Shown here: positions 48,500 through 60,309 of the stretch, piece by piece
Layout of the letters: each line of letters opens with the position of its first letter
How positions within the stretch are numbered: position 1 is the stretch's first letter
Assembly: GCF_024868665.1 (NCBI RefSeq)
Contig: NC_079893.1
Span: 13,213,400-13,277,399 of the forward strand
Reading direction: 5' to 3'
DNA: 64,000 nucleotides
Source: Triplophysa rosa
Taxonomy: Eukaryota > Chordata > Actinopteri > Cypriniformes > Nemacheilidae
The notes under the pieces: generated by a model
Database searches by the model: none
The model's input: the letters and a program-made list of their open reading frames with translations, nothing else
What the model was told of the DNA's origin: nothing
Position numbers and translations under genes: made by a program

Positions 48500-49230
48500 G
48501 TTCCCCAATAATGCAATTTATTTTAATCATTATTTTAATCACTTTTTGGCATTTAATGACACGGTGATCGAAGGCATTTATTATATAAATGTACATAGAT
48601 TTTTTTAAAAACTGAAAGAAAAAAAAATAGACTACTGTATATAGAAGAGTTACATAGTCGCGCGCCAGGCCCGCGAGCCTGACTGCGGTCATATAAGCTG
48701 AGGTCTGTGCCCTGCATGCGCACAGCCGGATTCCATTCTGAGTGGACGGACCGCGTACTGTCAGTTTTCCTGAGGTAATTTTTACTTAACCAGTCATTAA
48801 ATTACTTAACGTAAAAGCCAACTACGAATGTGAATGGAAAGTAAATAAAATAATGTGAATAGAAAGTAAATAAAATAAAGTATTTACTTGAAGAAAGTAG
48901 TTTAAATCTAGTTGGTCTTTAAGAACACAGTCAGAGAAATAAGTTATTTTTCAAGTTTTGAAGTGGATACACCAATGATGTACAATTATTATTTTAATCA
49001 CCTTTCATTTTTTAATGCCGTAAGGGTAATGACACAGTGATACAAGGCATCATTATATGAATGTAAATTGATTAAAAAACGAAAATACACAACGTTAAAC
49101 TCCTGTCAGAGGAGTCAAATTCTCAACGTTACTCGAGTGCCAAGCCCATGAAACCTGTCCTGACTGAGGGCATAAACTGATGTTTAAAGCATAAGGAATC
49201 TGACTCATCAAACTTTATCCTGAGGTAAAA
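48500..49230. repeat. Two diverged direct copies of a ~300-bp segment
   Basis: ATTTTAATCACTTTTTGGCA then TGACACGGTGATCGAAGGCA (about 48530-48590) is matched by ATTTTAATCACCTTTCATTT then TGACACAGTGATACAAGGCA (about 48990-49050). The matching tails TTTTCCTGAGGTAA and TTTATCCTGAGGTAA lie near 48765 and 49213. The spacing is about 450-470 bases. Function is unknown; no frame is conserved. Confidence 0.5.
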
Positions 49231-49421
49231 TCGGCAAGTTTTAATTCATTAATACTTAAGCCCGCTATATTTGACATTTAACATTATGAATAAAGTAAAA
49301 ATAGTCAGCTTGGATCGCGAGAAGCCGTTTTGTTTCAAAGTGTTGCCTGACATGTTAACGTTACTTAAATATTTTTTGTATAAATATTATTCTCGTTTTG
49401 TTGGTAAAAGGGTGGACTCAC

Positions 49422-49475
49422 AGACTTGGCTATGAGCGCGCGAGCTGCCTCCCTCAGACACGTTGACGAGTGCAC
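49422..49475 (-). other. Possible 54-nt exon upstream of the unrecognised gene
   Basis: On the minus strand, TTCTTTCTAG precedes the segment and GTGAGT follows it, both near-consensus splice sites, with a GC-rich content unlike the AT-rich flanks. It is open in two frames. Neither frame joins directly to the exon at 48219 without a stop, so either a further exon lies between, it belongs to the 5' UTR, or the splice sites are chance. Confidence 0.2.
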
Positions 49476-50399
49476 CTAGAAAGAAAGACAGAATAAACTC
49501 ATTAAGCTGTGTGCCCATAAAGAAACAATGAATTCGGTAACCGGTTATTTTGTAGTAGTAGTGTAGTGTAGTGGTAATATTACTACATTATAATAATGCG
49601 TGAGCACGCAGTATTAATTTGCTTTCTCACACCCCTGCTGAAAAAAAACAATACAAACCATAACATAATTCAATTATGAATACCGTTCAAAATACCATTA
49701 TGAACCATTACATTTTCGCTTAAAATATTCGAGTGCGCTCAGACCGCGTTCTGTGTGTGTGCAAATCCCTCAGTGGCCCTTCACTGGCACCAGGCGGAAG
49801 GACGGACGAGACAAGGGGGTGCCTCTTCGCCCACGACTCGTCTATATTTGGCCACATCCAAGTAATGACCACCTCGAGGCTAGAATGTTTTTTCGCAGTT
49901 TTCATAGCACTGTATAAGCATATTTATATGTTGCGAGATTTACTGATAACTTCGTCATATATTTACTTAAAAAAAGACTTCTGTGTATCACGCAGATCAT
50001 AGACATTTAACTATGCTGTTTAAACTTAAGAAACCAAACAGGCACTGTGTATACTGAACGTGTCTTTTTTTGTTTGTTGCTGAAAACAGCCCCATATGAA
50101 TATTTATCATTTAAAAGACCTGTAAAATATTTAACACACTGGTCTAAAAAAATCCTTCATTGGGATCTATAGACCACTTTGGAAAATGTAACCAACCCGG
50201 GTCCAGAAGAACTTCCCGTTTCAGTTTTTAACACTAACCCAGTGTTTGGAGCAAAATACAACAAAAAACTAAACCGGAGCCTTTATTAAATTTATACTGT
50301 TAAAATAATTATAATCTTCTTTTCCAGCATCACTTGGTGTCAGATTGTTGTACTGTAAGTGATAAATACAAATGTCAATGTGCATTTAATATTTGCCTC

Positions 50400-50540
50400 G
50401 TTCATCATTTCTTGTTTGCGGTGGTGATGGACAGGCTGACAGATGAGGTCAGACAGGAATCTCCATGGACTATGATGTTTGCGGATAATATTGTGATCTG
50501 TAGTGAGAGCAGGGAGCAGGTGGAGGAAAGTAGTATATAT
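50400..50540 (+). pseudogene. Short LINE reverse transcriptase fragment
   Basis: The translation FAVVMDRLTDEVRQESPWTM, MFADNIVICSESREQVEE matches the RT palm region of a fish LINE. The catalytic FADD box is changed to FADN. Only about 45 codons remain, with no continuation on either side. Confidence 0.7.
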
Positions 50541-50584
50541 GCGGGTCATAGTGTCAAAATGATTGACAGGTATGATTGATGGGG

Positions 50585-50720
50585 TCATTGACCTTTGCGG
50601 AGGGGGGTTGGTGGTGTTGAATTACTTCCGGACCACCCACGTTGCGAGGGACTGCCCACTTTGCGTTGACCTTTGACCGTATCCGCCCCTTAGTGTGGTA
50701 CCGCCCACGTCGCGTTGAAC
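50585..50720. repeat. Imperfect GTTGACCTTTGACCGT duplication
   Basis: CACTTTGCGTTGACCTTTGA at about 50659 is echoed by CACGTCGCGTTGAACTTTTG at about 50707, each preceded by a CCGCCCA/TGCCCA-type stretch. A TATATAAATG TATA-like sequence follows near 50796. Whether this is promoter sequence or a repeat cannot be told from the bases alone. Confidence 0.3.
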
Positions 50721-50884
50721 TTTTGACCGTGCCCTCACATCCCATTTTTCCGGGGCATGTATTAGGGCATGTTTTAGGATGTATTGCTACATATCTATAT
50801 AAATGTGATATGTCTGTTCAAACCCAGTCATGTTTGCTCTTTTTCTGCCTATTTTGTATCAACAGCAGCTAAACAAGACCCAAA

Positions 50885-50900
50885 GGCTCTTTTAAGAGCC
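50885..50900 (+). promoter_or_regulatory. Histone-type mRNA 3' stem-loop
   Basis: GGCTCTTTTAAGAGCC is the exact 6-bp stem and 4-base loop that ends replication-dependent histone mRNAs. It is preceded by ACCCAAA (about 50878-50884), matching the conserved upstream flank. The purine-rich U7 element expected 10-15 bases downstream is not obvious (CTTTCCAGAGCATC follows). I found no histone coding sequence within about 1 kb upstream, so it is an orphan signal. Confidence 0.6.
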
Positions 50901-51602
50901 CTTTCCAGAGCATCTTTGGCTTTGTAAGTACACATTTTGACTGTCAGATACCTCCTCTGTATTTGGGTTCAATGTTATAAAGCCTGTTAGTCATCAGTGA
51001 TATAGACATAATTCTTTATATTTAAACATTCTACATCAACATTTTGAGTTTTTGATTTTGAATTATGCGGAAAAGCCCTTCCTGCCCTCCTTCTGCATTT
51101 CACGCTACAGAAACTCAGTCACGTGATGTCATGTGCAACTGCAAACACCCTATTCGTTTCTGATCTTGATGTGATTCTGGATAACAATGCCAGCTTTTTA
51201 CCTTGCCAATCATAAACTGTGTCATATTGTGTTTAGCTGTTGCATATTCATAACAATATGTCAATAATAATTTTGAATGCCTCTAAAGCTCACATCTCAA
51301 TTTTACAGACTTATCTAGCTGTCAGACACATCCGTTTAAATTTAGTTCATTTAGATTAATGCTTAATTTTATCACATATTACATAAAAAAAATCATATTA
51401 TAATTTGCAGCACAAATGCAACATTTGCCAAAGACTGTACTGTAATGTTAACAATTGCATTTAATATTTTATCGACTCTTTTATTTTTTAGATTTTCACT
51501 GTCCTCCACTGTTGTCTCCACTCCACGGTTGTCTCCACAATTTTCAAACACTTTTATTTCAAGGTAAGTACTATTCTTCGGGTTCACTTAAATGTGCTCT
51601 TA

Positions 51603-51702
51603 NNNNNNNNNNNNNNNNNNNNNNNNNNNNNNNNNNNNNNNNNNNNNNNNNNNNNNNNNNNNNNNNNNNNNNNNNNNNNNNNNNNNNNNNNNNNNNNNNN
51701 NN
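51603..51702. other. Assembly gap (100 N)
   Basis: A run of 100 N. The standard length suggests a gap of unknown size. The 95-codon frame that reads across it is meaningless. Confidence 0.99.
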
Positions 51703-51930
51703 AATTTTGAAAAGAATGCTAAACAATCGTATTTTAACCTAGGGTTAGAACTAAACTAGGGGACTATTCTTATTTTAGATCTTGAAATATCATCTCAAAC
51801 TAAACATTTATTAAATAAAACAGTGTAGAACTAGACAAAATGGAGATGAAGATATACTGTAAGTTTTTCCTAATTTCAGGTTTAAAAGTTTAACCCTAAA
51901 CCAGATTTTGACATGTTTGGTTTTTAACGT

Positions 51931-54234
51931 GAGGATCAAAAGAATCACGAAGATCCTTTATCTTCCTAAATTGCTAGAATTTCTTCCACCCCCGTGGTTG
52001 GTAGGCACACTGGCACCTTCCCAGGCAGAAGAAAGTCAGCCAGGACTGAACTCATAACATTGTTAAGTCCTTGACTTAACTCCTAAAGTCTATAGTTGTG
52101 TTAAACTGACAGTTTAGAGGTGCTAACACATGTGGATTGCCTTCTTCGCACAGGCAGAGAGGACATGTATGGCACGTGCATTAATCAAAAGCTAATTGAC
52201 GACTGCTGTTTAGAATGCGGTCAAGTAATATACTTGCACTACATGCCTAGCAGACACCCCCCGACATCTTCCACAGGCAGAATAAAATCAGACAGGATGA
52301 AAACACATATTTTTTAAATTAATCTTTGACTTAACCCTTGCACACTAAACCTTTGTCAGAGCACATTGCATTGTTTAGTCTAACAAAAACTCACATTTGG
52401 ACCGACTCTTCCATGACCAGGAAGAACATGTCGGGGCATTTCCTTTAATTAAAAGGTAGTTTATGGCACATTGATAAGAAGTCAGACCCCCAAAGTCTCA
52501 AACACTTTCATCATTTGGCAGGTAAAAGTCTTAAACCTGGAACCAAGTCATTCTTAAATGAAAACGTCACACACATAAACATTTCGTTTATCTCTCTAAA
52601 TTATAAAACACAACCCCAGCAGACAGGTTTCACACTGTCTTTGGAGACAGGCACCCCGGCTGGCAGGCTGGAACCACCTTTTGCCAAATGGAGTGGAGGG
52701 GTAGATACTGGGCATTGACAGTGGGGGGCCACAACAGGTCATAAAAACCACAAAACTAAACATTAATAACCAGGTCATAAAAACACACAAACATAAACTT
52801 TGTTTGGAACACGTTGATAAGAAGACATACAAAAAAATCTCAAACACTTTTCATCATTTGTCAGATAAAAGTCAAAACCAACTCGCTCTTAGAAGAAACG
52901 TCACAAGCATAAAGATTAAATGTACAAATCCCTCACAGCACATCCTGTTGCCAGGTAAAAAGACAGCCAGGGTGAAAGCATCGTCTTGGTTTGGGGCTGG
53001 GAGGGGTAGGATAGCTGGAACTTCATTTTCATTTTAACAACTGACTGTATGCATCACATTTCAACTCAGGCAAGTTTTTTTTAACACTTAAAACCTGACT
53101 TCAAAATATTATTTTATCGAATTTAATTTAATCGCTATTTATCTATTTTATTTTACATCAGTGCTTCTTATTTCTTTAACTCATCTTGTAATGCTTCATT
53201 CACAGACATTACGGTCAAAAATCAAGCATTCTGAAACCAAATCCTTATCTCTTCTACAAACCCTGGGGGGGGTGAAACAACAAGGTCTGGAAATTACAAA
53301 CATTTTTTCCTGAAAAACAACAAAGGGTGTCATAAATGCACACAGGATGCAACTGACTGCATGCATCACCCTTCAACACAGGCAAGTTATTTTTAAAACT
53401 TAACTAAATCTTTGATTACCAAGTCATAAAAACACACAATTATAAACTTTGTTCGGGACATGTTGATAAGAAAGACAGACCCCTAGGTTTCATGTTGTGT
53501 TATGAGACAGACACCCGCTGTCAGTCCGGCAGGATGGGACCAACATTTTGCCAGGTGGTGTGGGGTTAGATAGGCAGGACATGACCCCAGGAACCAGAGC
53601 AAGACTTTTATAAACGTTTTAACTTGATCTTTCAAGAAACATCACACGCATTAACATTTAATTTATCTCTCTGATCTCTGATATACAAAACCATCCACAT
53701 CAAACTGTTTTCACACCATGTAAAAAGACATGGCTGCAAAGCATCGTCTTGGTTTGGGGTGGGAGGTGTCTGTGTGTGTGTATGAATGGGGGAACAAAGA
53801 ATCCCCCAACATTAGCTGGTACTTCATTTTCATTTTTACACCTGACCGCATACATCACCCTACAACACATGCAAGTTCTTTTTAAAACTTAAAAGCTGAA
53901 TCTGTCTATTTTATCATACTTCATTGAATCACTTTTTATCTATTTTATTTAACATCAGTGCTTCTTATTTTCTTTAACTCATCTTTTATTGCTTTCATTC
54001 ACAGGAGGTCAAAGACCAAGCATTCTCAAACCAAATCCTTATCTCTACTGCAAAGAAGGGGGTGTGTGTGAAACAACGAGGCCTGGACATTATAACCTTT
54101 TTTCCTGAACAAACAACAAAGGGTTCATAAATGTACACAGGATGCACGGTCAAAGGTCATAATCATAATCCTGGCAGGGGGTAATAAATTATGGGTAATA
54201 AATCACGTTTTTGACATTCGGTGTATCATATTTA
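51931..54234. repeat. Tandem duplication unit, copy 1 (~2.3 kb)
   Basis: Starts GTGAGGATCAAAAGAATCAC and ends in GACATTCGGTGTATCATATT. It is nearly identical to copy 2 about 2,475-2,481 bases to the right, apart from small indels. The unit itself contains diverged sub-repeats of about 800 bases, for example CATCAGTGCTTCTTATTTCT near 53156 and again near 53955. The small frames in it are not conserved as coding. Confidence 0.9.
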
Positions 54235-54411
54235 CTACTTTCATAGCGCGAAAGAAGCACGCATTTATTATGCTTTTAAGACGATACAGCCATAGGTTAA
54301 TCAATTATTTCAGGAGCAGAATGTTTATATAAAGAATAGGGCATGCAGTTGCCTCACAGTGTTTTAAAACATTTAAAAAACTATTTCAATGTAAAGTTTA
54401 TCAACATTAAT

Positions 54412-56706
54412 GTGAGGATCAAAAGAATCAGCCAAGCAGGTCCTTTATCTGTCTAAGTTGCTAGAATTTCTTCCACCCCCGTGGTTGGTAGGCACACTGG
54501 CACCTTCCCAGGCAGAAGAAAGTCAGCCAGGACAGAACTCATAACATTGTTAAGTCCTCAACTTAACTCCTAAAGTCTATAGTTGTGTTAAACTGACAGT
54601 TTAGAGGTGCTAACACATGTGGATTGCCTTCTTCGCACAGGCAGAGAGAACATGTATGGCACATGCATTAATCAAAAGCTAATTGAGGTCCGTTGTTAAG
54701 AATGCGGACCAGTAATATACATGCACTACATGCCTAGCAGACACCAATCTCCCCCCCCCCAACATATTCCACAGGCAGAATAAAATCAGACAGGATGAAA
54801 ACACATATTTTTTAAATGAATCTTTGACTTAACCCTTGCACACTAAACCTTTGTCAGAACACATTGCCTTGTTTAGTCTAACAAAAACTCACATTTGGAC
54901 CGACTCTTCTATGACCAGGAAGAACATGTCGGGGCATTTCCTTTAATTAAAAGGTAGTTTATGGCACATTGATAAGAAGCCAGACCCCCAAAGTCTCAAG
55001 CACTTTCATCATTTATCAGGTAAAAGTCTTACACCTGGAACCAAGTCATTCTTAAATGAAAACGTCACACACATAAACATTTTGTTTATCTCTCTAAATT
55101 ATAAACACAAACCCAGCAGACAGGTTTCACACTGTCTTTGGAGACAGGCTGGCAGGCTGGAACCACCTTTTGCCAAGTGGAGTGGAGGGGTAGAAACTAG
55201 GATTGACAGTGGGGGGCCACAACAGGTATAAAAACCACAAACCTAAACATTAATAACCAGGTCATAAAAACACACAAACATAAACTTTGTTTGGAACACT
55301 TTGATAAGAAGACATACAAAAAAATCTCAAACACTTTTCATCATTTGTCAGATAAAAGTCAAAACCAACTGCTCTTAGAAGAAACGTCACAAGCATAAAG
55401 ATTAAATTACAAATCCCGCACAGCACATCCTGTTGCCAGGTAAAAAGACAGCCAGGGTGAAAGCACCGTCTTGGTTTGGGGCTGGGAGGGGTAGGATAGC
55501 TGGAACTTCATTTTCATTTTAACAACTGACTGTATGCATCACATTTCAACTCAGGCAAGTTTTTTTTAACACTTAAAACCTGACTTCAAAATATTATTTT
55601 ATCGAATTTAATTTAATCGCTATTTATCTATTTTATTTTACATCAGTGCTTCTTATTTCTTTAACTCATCTTGTAATGCTTCATTCACAGACATTACGGT
55701 CAAAAACCAAGCATTCTGAAACCAAATCCTTATCTCTTCTACAAACCCTGGGGGGGGGGTGAAACAACAAGGTCTGGAAATTACAAACATTTTTTCCTGA
55801 AAAACAACAAAGGGTGTCGTAAATGCACACAGGATGCAACTGACTGCATGCATCACCCTTCAACACAGGCAAGTTATTTTTAAAACTTAACTAAACGTTT
55901 GATTACCAAGTCATAAAAACACACAATTATAAACTTTGTTTGGGACATGTTGATAAGAAAGACAGACCCCTAGGTTTCATTTTGTGTTATGAGACAGACA
56001 CCCGCTGTCAGTCCGGCAGGATGGGACCAACATTTTGCCAGGTGGTGTGGGGTTAGATAGGCAGGACATGACCCCAGGAACCAGAGCAAGACTTTTATAA
56101 ACGTTTTAACTTGATCTTTCAAGAAACATCACACGCATTAACATTTAATTTATCTCTCTGATCTCTGATATACAAAACCCACCATGTAAAAAGACATGGC
56201 TGCAAAGCATCGTCTTGGTTTGGGGTGGGAGGTGTCTGTGTGTGTGTATGAATGGGGGAACAAAGAATCCCCCAACATTAGCTGGTACTTCATTTTCATT
56301 TTTACACCTGACCGCATACATCACCCTACAACACATGCAAGTTCTTTTTAAAACTTAAAAGCTGAATCTGTCTATTTTATCATACTTCATTGAATCACTG
56401 TTTATCTATTTTATTTAACATCAGTGCTTCTTATTTTCTTTAACTCATCTTTTATTGCTTTCATTCACAGGAGGTCAAAGACCAAGCATTCTCAAACCAA
56501 ATCCTTATCTCTACTGCAAAGAAGGGGGTGTGTGTGAAACAACGAGGCCTGGACATTATAACCTTTTTTCCTGAACAAACAACAAAGGGTTCATAAATGT
56601 ACACAGGATGCACGGTCAAAGGTCATAATCATAATCCTGGCAGGGGGTAATAAATTATGGGTAATAAATCACGTTTTTGACATTCGGTGTATCATATTTA
56701 CTACTT
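54412..56706. repeat. Tandem duplication unit, copy 2 (~2.3 kb)
   Basis: Same content and orientation as 51931-54234, separated from it by about 177 bases of other sequence (54235-54411). Differences are mostly short indels, such as a longer C-run near 54754 and a longer G-run near 55751. High identity over 2.3 kb means a recent duplication. It is non-coding as far as I can see. Confidence 0.9.
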
Positions 56707-58952
56707 ATGAAAGAATCAGTTTTTTTCTAAGTGTAATGTCCGCAGTCAATGCGCAGTTTGGTTTGGGAACCCTGAGAGCTGGAGTCGAAAGCCGCAGCGG
56801 AGAGCTGATGGACAGACCTGTAGAGCATGTGCTGCCCACTGTGATAAATAGGCTTTTTCCCACCGAGAATATACCCTATATATATATATATATAAAATAT
56901 ATCTTGTATGGAGAATGACAGTGCTGCGAATCCAATGGAATAGGCTGAATACTCAAAAAAAAGGTTTGCAGTTAAAACATTTGCCATTACGAGAGAGATG
57001 ATCAGTAAAGAGGACTCTATTTTATTGTTATTTTGTGTTTAGTTTTCGATAAAATGCTATTTAAGACNTATCGCAAAGACAATGCTATACAAGTAATGAT
57101 TTTGCCATAATCATGCAGCCCCACCATAAGGTATTTTAATCTTACAATATAGACTTATTCATTCATGACAATCTTACTTTGACTTTTTATTACTTTGGTC
57201 ATGTATATATTGGCAAATAACGTCGGCTACGTTTAGTAAAAAAAGAGCAAATAACGAACTTTTACATTTTGTTTTGAACTATACCATATGAAATGACTTT
57301 TTCCATTTGAGTACGCATAAAGGCGCGATATAAATGTAACGAATAACGAATTATTTGCATCAAATACTTAATTTATCTTGCAATAGACGATCACCACAGC
57401 ATAATGAGAACAATAATGACGATTCATATCAATAGAGTGCAGTTAAGCGCTGTTGTTTGTTACATGTATACTTATATTTTTTTAAGAATTAAGATCGTTA
57501 TGCCTTTCTTTTTTCTTTACTGGCCATTTGTATTATGTCGTGTGACTCAAGTCTTTTGTGTGCTCAGATTTTTTATTATAAATGTGGCATTGGTGATCTG
57601 ATGGTATGCAACGACAGACGGCGAGCGCTTTTCCACACGTTTTTAAATGTTAATGGCCCGCCGCCCTATACACACCTTCCACACGTATATTTTTTATTTC
57701 TTCCAATAAGTGGTAGGGACACAATCGACAAAAAGTGGGGGACATATCCCACCTATCTCACCCTCAAATTACGCCTATGGAAAGTACAATGAACCAACCA
57801 TAGACTGTCCAGAATAAACGAGTGAACCAACAAGCTAGTGTCATTATTGGAATAATAGTTAATAGTGCACAACAACAGCCAAGTGACTTGTGATTCGAAC
57901 CGTATCCCCTCTAGTGCAAATGTCACAACCAATTGCATATTATTGTATTGCGCGCGATGGTGCAAGACAGCTTTCAAATGAAAATTGGCAATAAATAAAA
58001 CATATTTTATCTATTGCACCAAACTGATTTTTTCCATCTAGGGCTGAAACGATTCCTCGAGTAACTCGAGTTATTCGAATACAAAAAATCATCGAGGCAA
58101 TTTTTGTTGCCACGAAGCCTCGTTTAATCCATTTAACTACAGTACACACGTAGCACTGCGTTGATCCATTCATTTGTGTTTCGCTGCTGCCTTATTGAAT
58201 CTATCACACACACACACACAAACCATAAAGAACAAAAATAATTTAAGTCATTTTTTAACTCAAACTGTTGTACATCATATTACAGTAAAATGCCCTGCTG
58301 TACCTTTTATATTGCAGTTGCAAAAATACGGTCTAATTTTTACTTCCTTAAGACTCCGTTGCGTTCCTAATATATTGTATTAAGGCTCTGTAAAAATGCA
58401 CTGAACAACAATTTGCTTTTATTTTTGTCATTCGACAGTTCATATTTATCTTGTATATAAACTGACTGGGCTTAATCATTAAAGCGCTGTTCTTATTGAT
58501 CTTAGTTGTTCTGCAATTACCAATAAACATATAAATAAAAAGTATTTTATTTAACATTTAAAAAGCAACAATATATACTATATAATAATAACCCAACAAT
58601 AAATCTTATTTGGGCCTATATTTGGCACAAAATATAAGGAAAGTGGCTATTGAGCCACCTAAACCACCGCAAGAGAATTTTATTTACCATGACAGCCCTA
58701 ACCGTTCACAAAAACACAGTTGCACGTAACACAGTACATTACACGTTACGTATATTTGCGGGAACTTGACGATATGTGTGTGAACGCACGCACGCATTCC
58801 AGAAAATCACAAGCAGTGTGAACCAAAATCATCCTGCAACACATTTTGCGTGATAATATGACACCCCGAGACAAATCCTGGGACACATTATGTGTGAATT
58901 ATTGCTTTTCGGACAAGATGCGGAGTGCTCCAGAAGCGCAGTTCTTCTAAAG
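56707..58952. other. No gene recognised; repeat remnants
   Basis: AT-rich sequence with a (TA)n run at about 56876-56896, one N at 57068 and a (CA)n run near 58204. A hAT-like left end TAGGGCTGAAACGATTCCTC lies at 58039, and a possible matching end GACAGCCCTA at 58691-58700, without a matching target duplication. Short open frames lack recognisable domains. Confidence 0.4.
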
Positions 58953-59364
58953 TGTAAGAACCCAACACTGAACTGTTGTTTACCTCCCAGTCGATAGGGG
59001 GCGCCTCTCTCCAGATTCAGGCCGAATGCCACACTAATTAAGACTGATGTACCACACCTGTGTTTAACCCTATTTAAGTTGGCTTGTGCCATGCCTCAGT
59101 GTTCAGTCTTGAGCCTATGTTACCAGTGATTTATGGAAAGTAATGACGGTGTCAATCTATTGTTTTTGAGACTCTGTAGTCTACCTTTATTATCCTTTTG
59201 TTTGTAAGTAAAGACTACCTTTTGCTGAATATCCTCGACTCCTTGTTTCTGCTGCCTCCGCTCTTGGATTCATTAAAAGCAATGGATTAGCTCAGTCGGT
59301 AAAATCAACGACTTTCTAAGTGGGAGACCCAGGTTCGATTCCAAGCTGGAGAAGACCCGTTACA
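58953..59364 (+). repeat. Candidate 5' LTR
   Basis: Starts TGTAAGAACCC and ends GACCCGTTACA, imperfect inverted ends of the TG...CA type. It has a TATTTAAG TATA-like box at about 59071. The 3' copy is outside the window, so the limits cannot be confirmed. An alternative 3' limit is near 59279 (AAAAGCA). I found no convincing TGG-starting primer-binding site after 59364. Confidence 0.4.
59283..59352 (+). other. tRNA-like sequence in the LTR/leader
   Basis: GGATTAGCTCAGTCGGTAAA resembles a tRNA D-arm (Pol III box A) and CAGGTTCGATTCC a T-arm (box B), 40-odd bases apart, with CTTTCTAAG where an anticodon loop would be. The T-stem has mismatches. It is either a degenerate tRNA captured by the retroelement or a SINE head. 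It does not fold well enough to call a tRNA gene. Confidence 0.35.
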
Positions 59365-59382
59365 GCAAGACTGAACCAAAAC

Positions 59383-60306
59383 ATGAATCCAGCGGAAGGA
59401 GCTCCACCACCCTCTAACCTTGACCGCATTTTGTCTACCAATGCAGGGCAAGGAACAGTCATTCAACAACACGATTGGGCACTCAACGAGATCCTCCAAT
59501 GATTGAACCTTCAGGCAGCCCAAGAGTCTCAGCAGCCGGCTGGTAATCCTTCTCAAGTGTTGGTAGCATCTCTTTCCGAGCCGAAACTCCCTGCACCGGA
59601 ACGGTTTGATGGCAGTTCGGAGAAGTGCCGCGGCTTCATCACCCAATGTACCCTGGTTTTTCAGTTACAACCTGGCAGCTTCCCCACAGAAAGCAGCAAA
59701 GTGGCCTACATCATTACTCTTCTCACTGGCAGGGCAATAGACTGGGCTTCAGCTCTGTGGGATCAGAAATCCACACTTATCGCACACAGTGGCCTTTTCA
59801 TAACCGAGATGAAGAAGGTGTTTCACCACCCGGCCAGCGTAGGAGATGTGGATTATCGTTTGCTTCAGCTCTCTCAGCGCACCCGGACGGTGGCCGAATT
59901 TGCCATAGAATTTCGTACCCTAGCTGCGGAGAGCGGTTGGGATCAACGAGCCTTAAGGGCCACATTCTACCAAGCTTTGTGTCCCGAACTCAAGGATGAG
60001 CTGGCATATAGAGACCCTGCTTCCAACCTGGAGTCTCTTATTGAGATGGCTATCAGAACAGACTATCGTCTCAGAGAACGGCAACAGGAATGAGGTCGAG
60101 GGACTAGCATGCATCACCCCCAAGAGCCTCCCAAGATCGAGGAACTACCCTGTAGAACCAGGAATCAGGAGGAACCTATGCAGCTCGGAAGGTCCAGACT
60201 TGGGCAGACAGAAAGGGATCGACGGATGAGGGAACACCGCTGTTTGTACTGTGGTAACTCTGGCCATTTCCGATCTAACTGTCCCGAATTGTCAGGATAT
60301 GACTAA
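59383..60306 (+). pseudogene. Gypsy gag (capsid and zinc knuckle) with two in-frame stops
   Basis: One reading frame runs from an ATG at 59383 to 60306, broken by TGA at 59500-59502 and at 60091-60093. Both stops could be C-to-T changes at a CGA codon. The capsid part includes PAPERFDGSSEKCRGFITQC and AYIITLLTGRAIDWASALW, typical of gypsy gag. The end carries a zinc knuckle C-x2-C-x4-H-x4-C ([14 protein letters not shown]). It would package the RNA in cytoplasmic particles. Confidence 0.8.
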
Positions 60307-60309
60307 ATA

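Noticed and set aside
51455..51742. 95-codon frame
   Set aside because: It reads through 100 N of an assembly gap.
51931..56706. CRISPR-like or regulatory array
   Set aside because: The repeat units are 2.3 kb with 800-base sub-repeats, without short regularly spaced repeats; this is a tandem duplication in a vertebrate genome.
58039..58700. A complete hAT MITE
   Set aside because: The left end TAGGGCTGAAAC is convincing but the right end is weak and the flanking 8-mers do not match; left as a remnant only.
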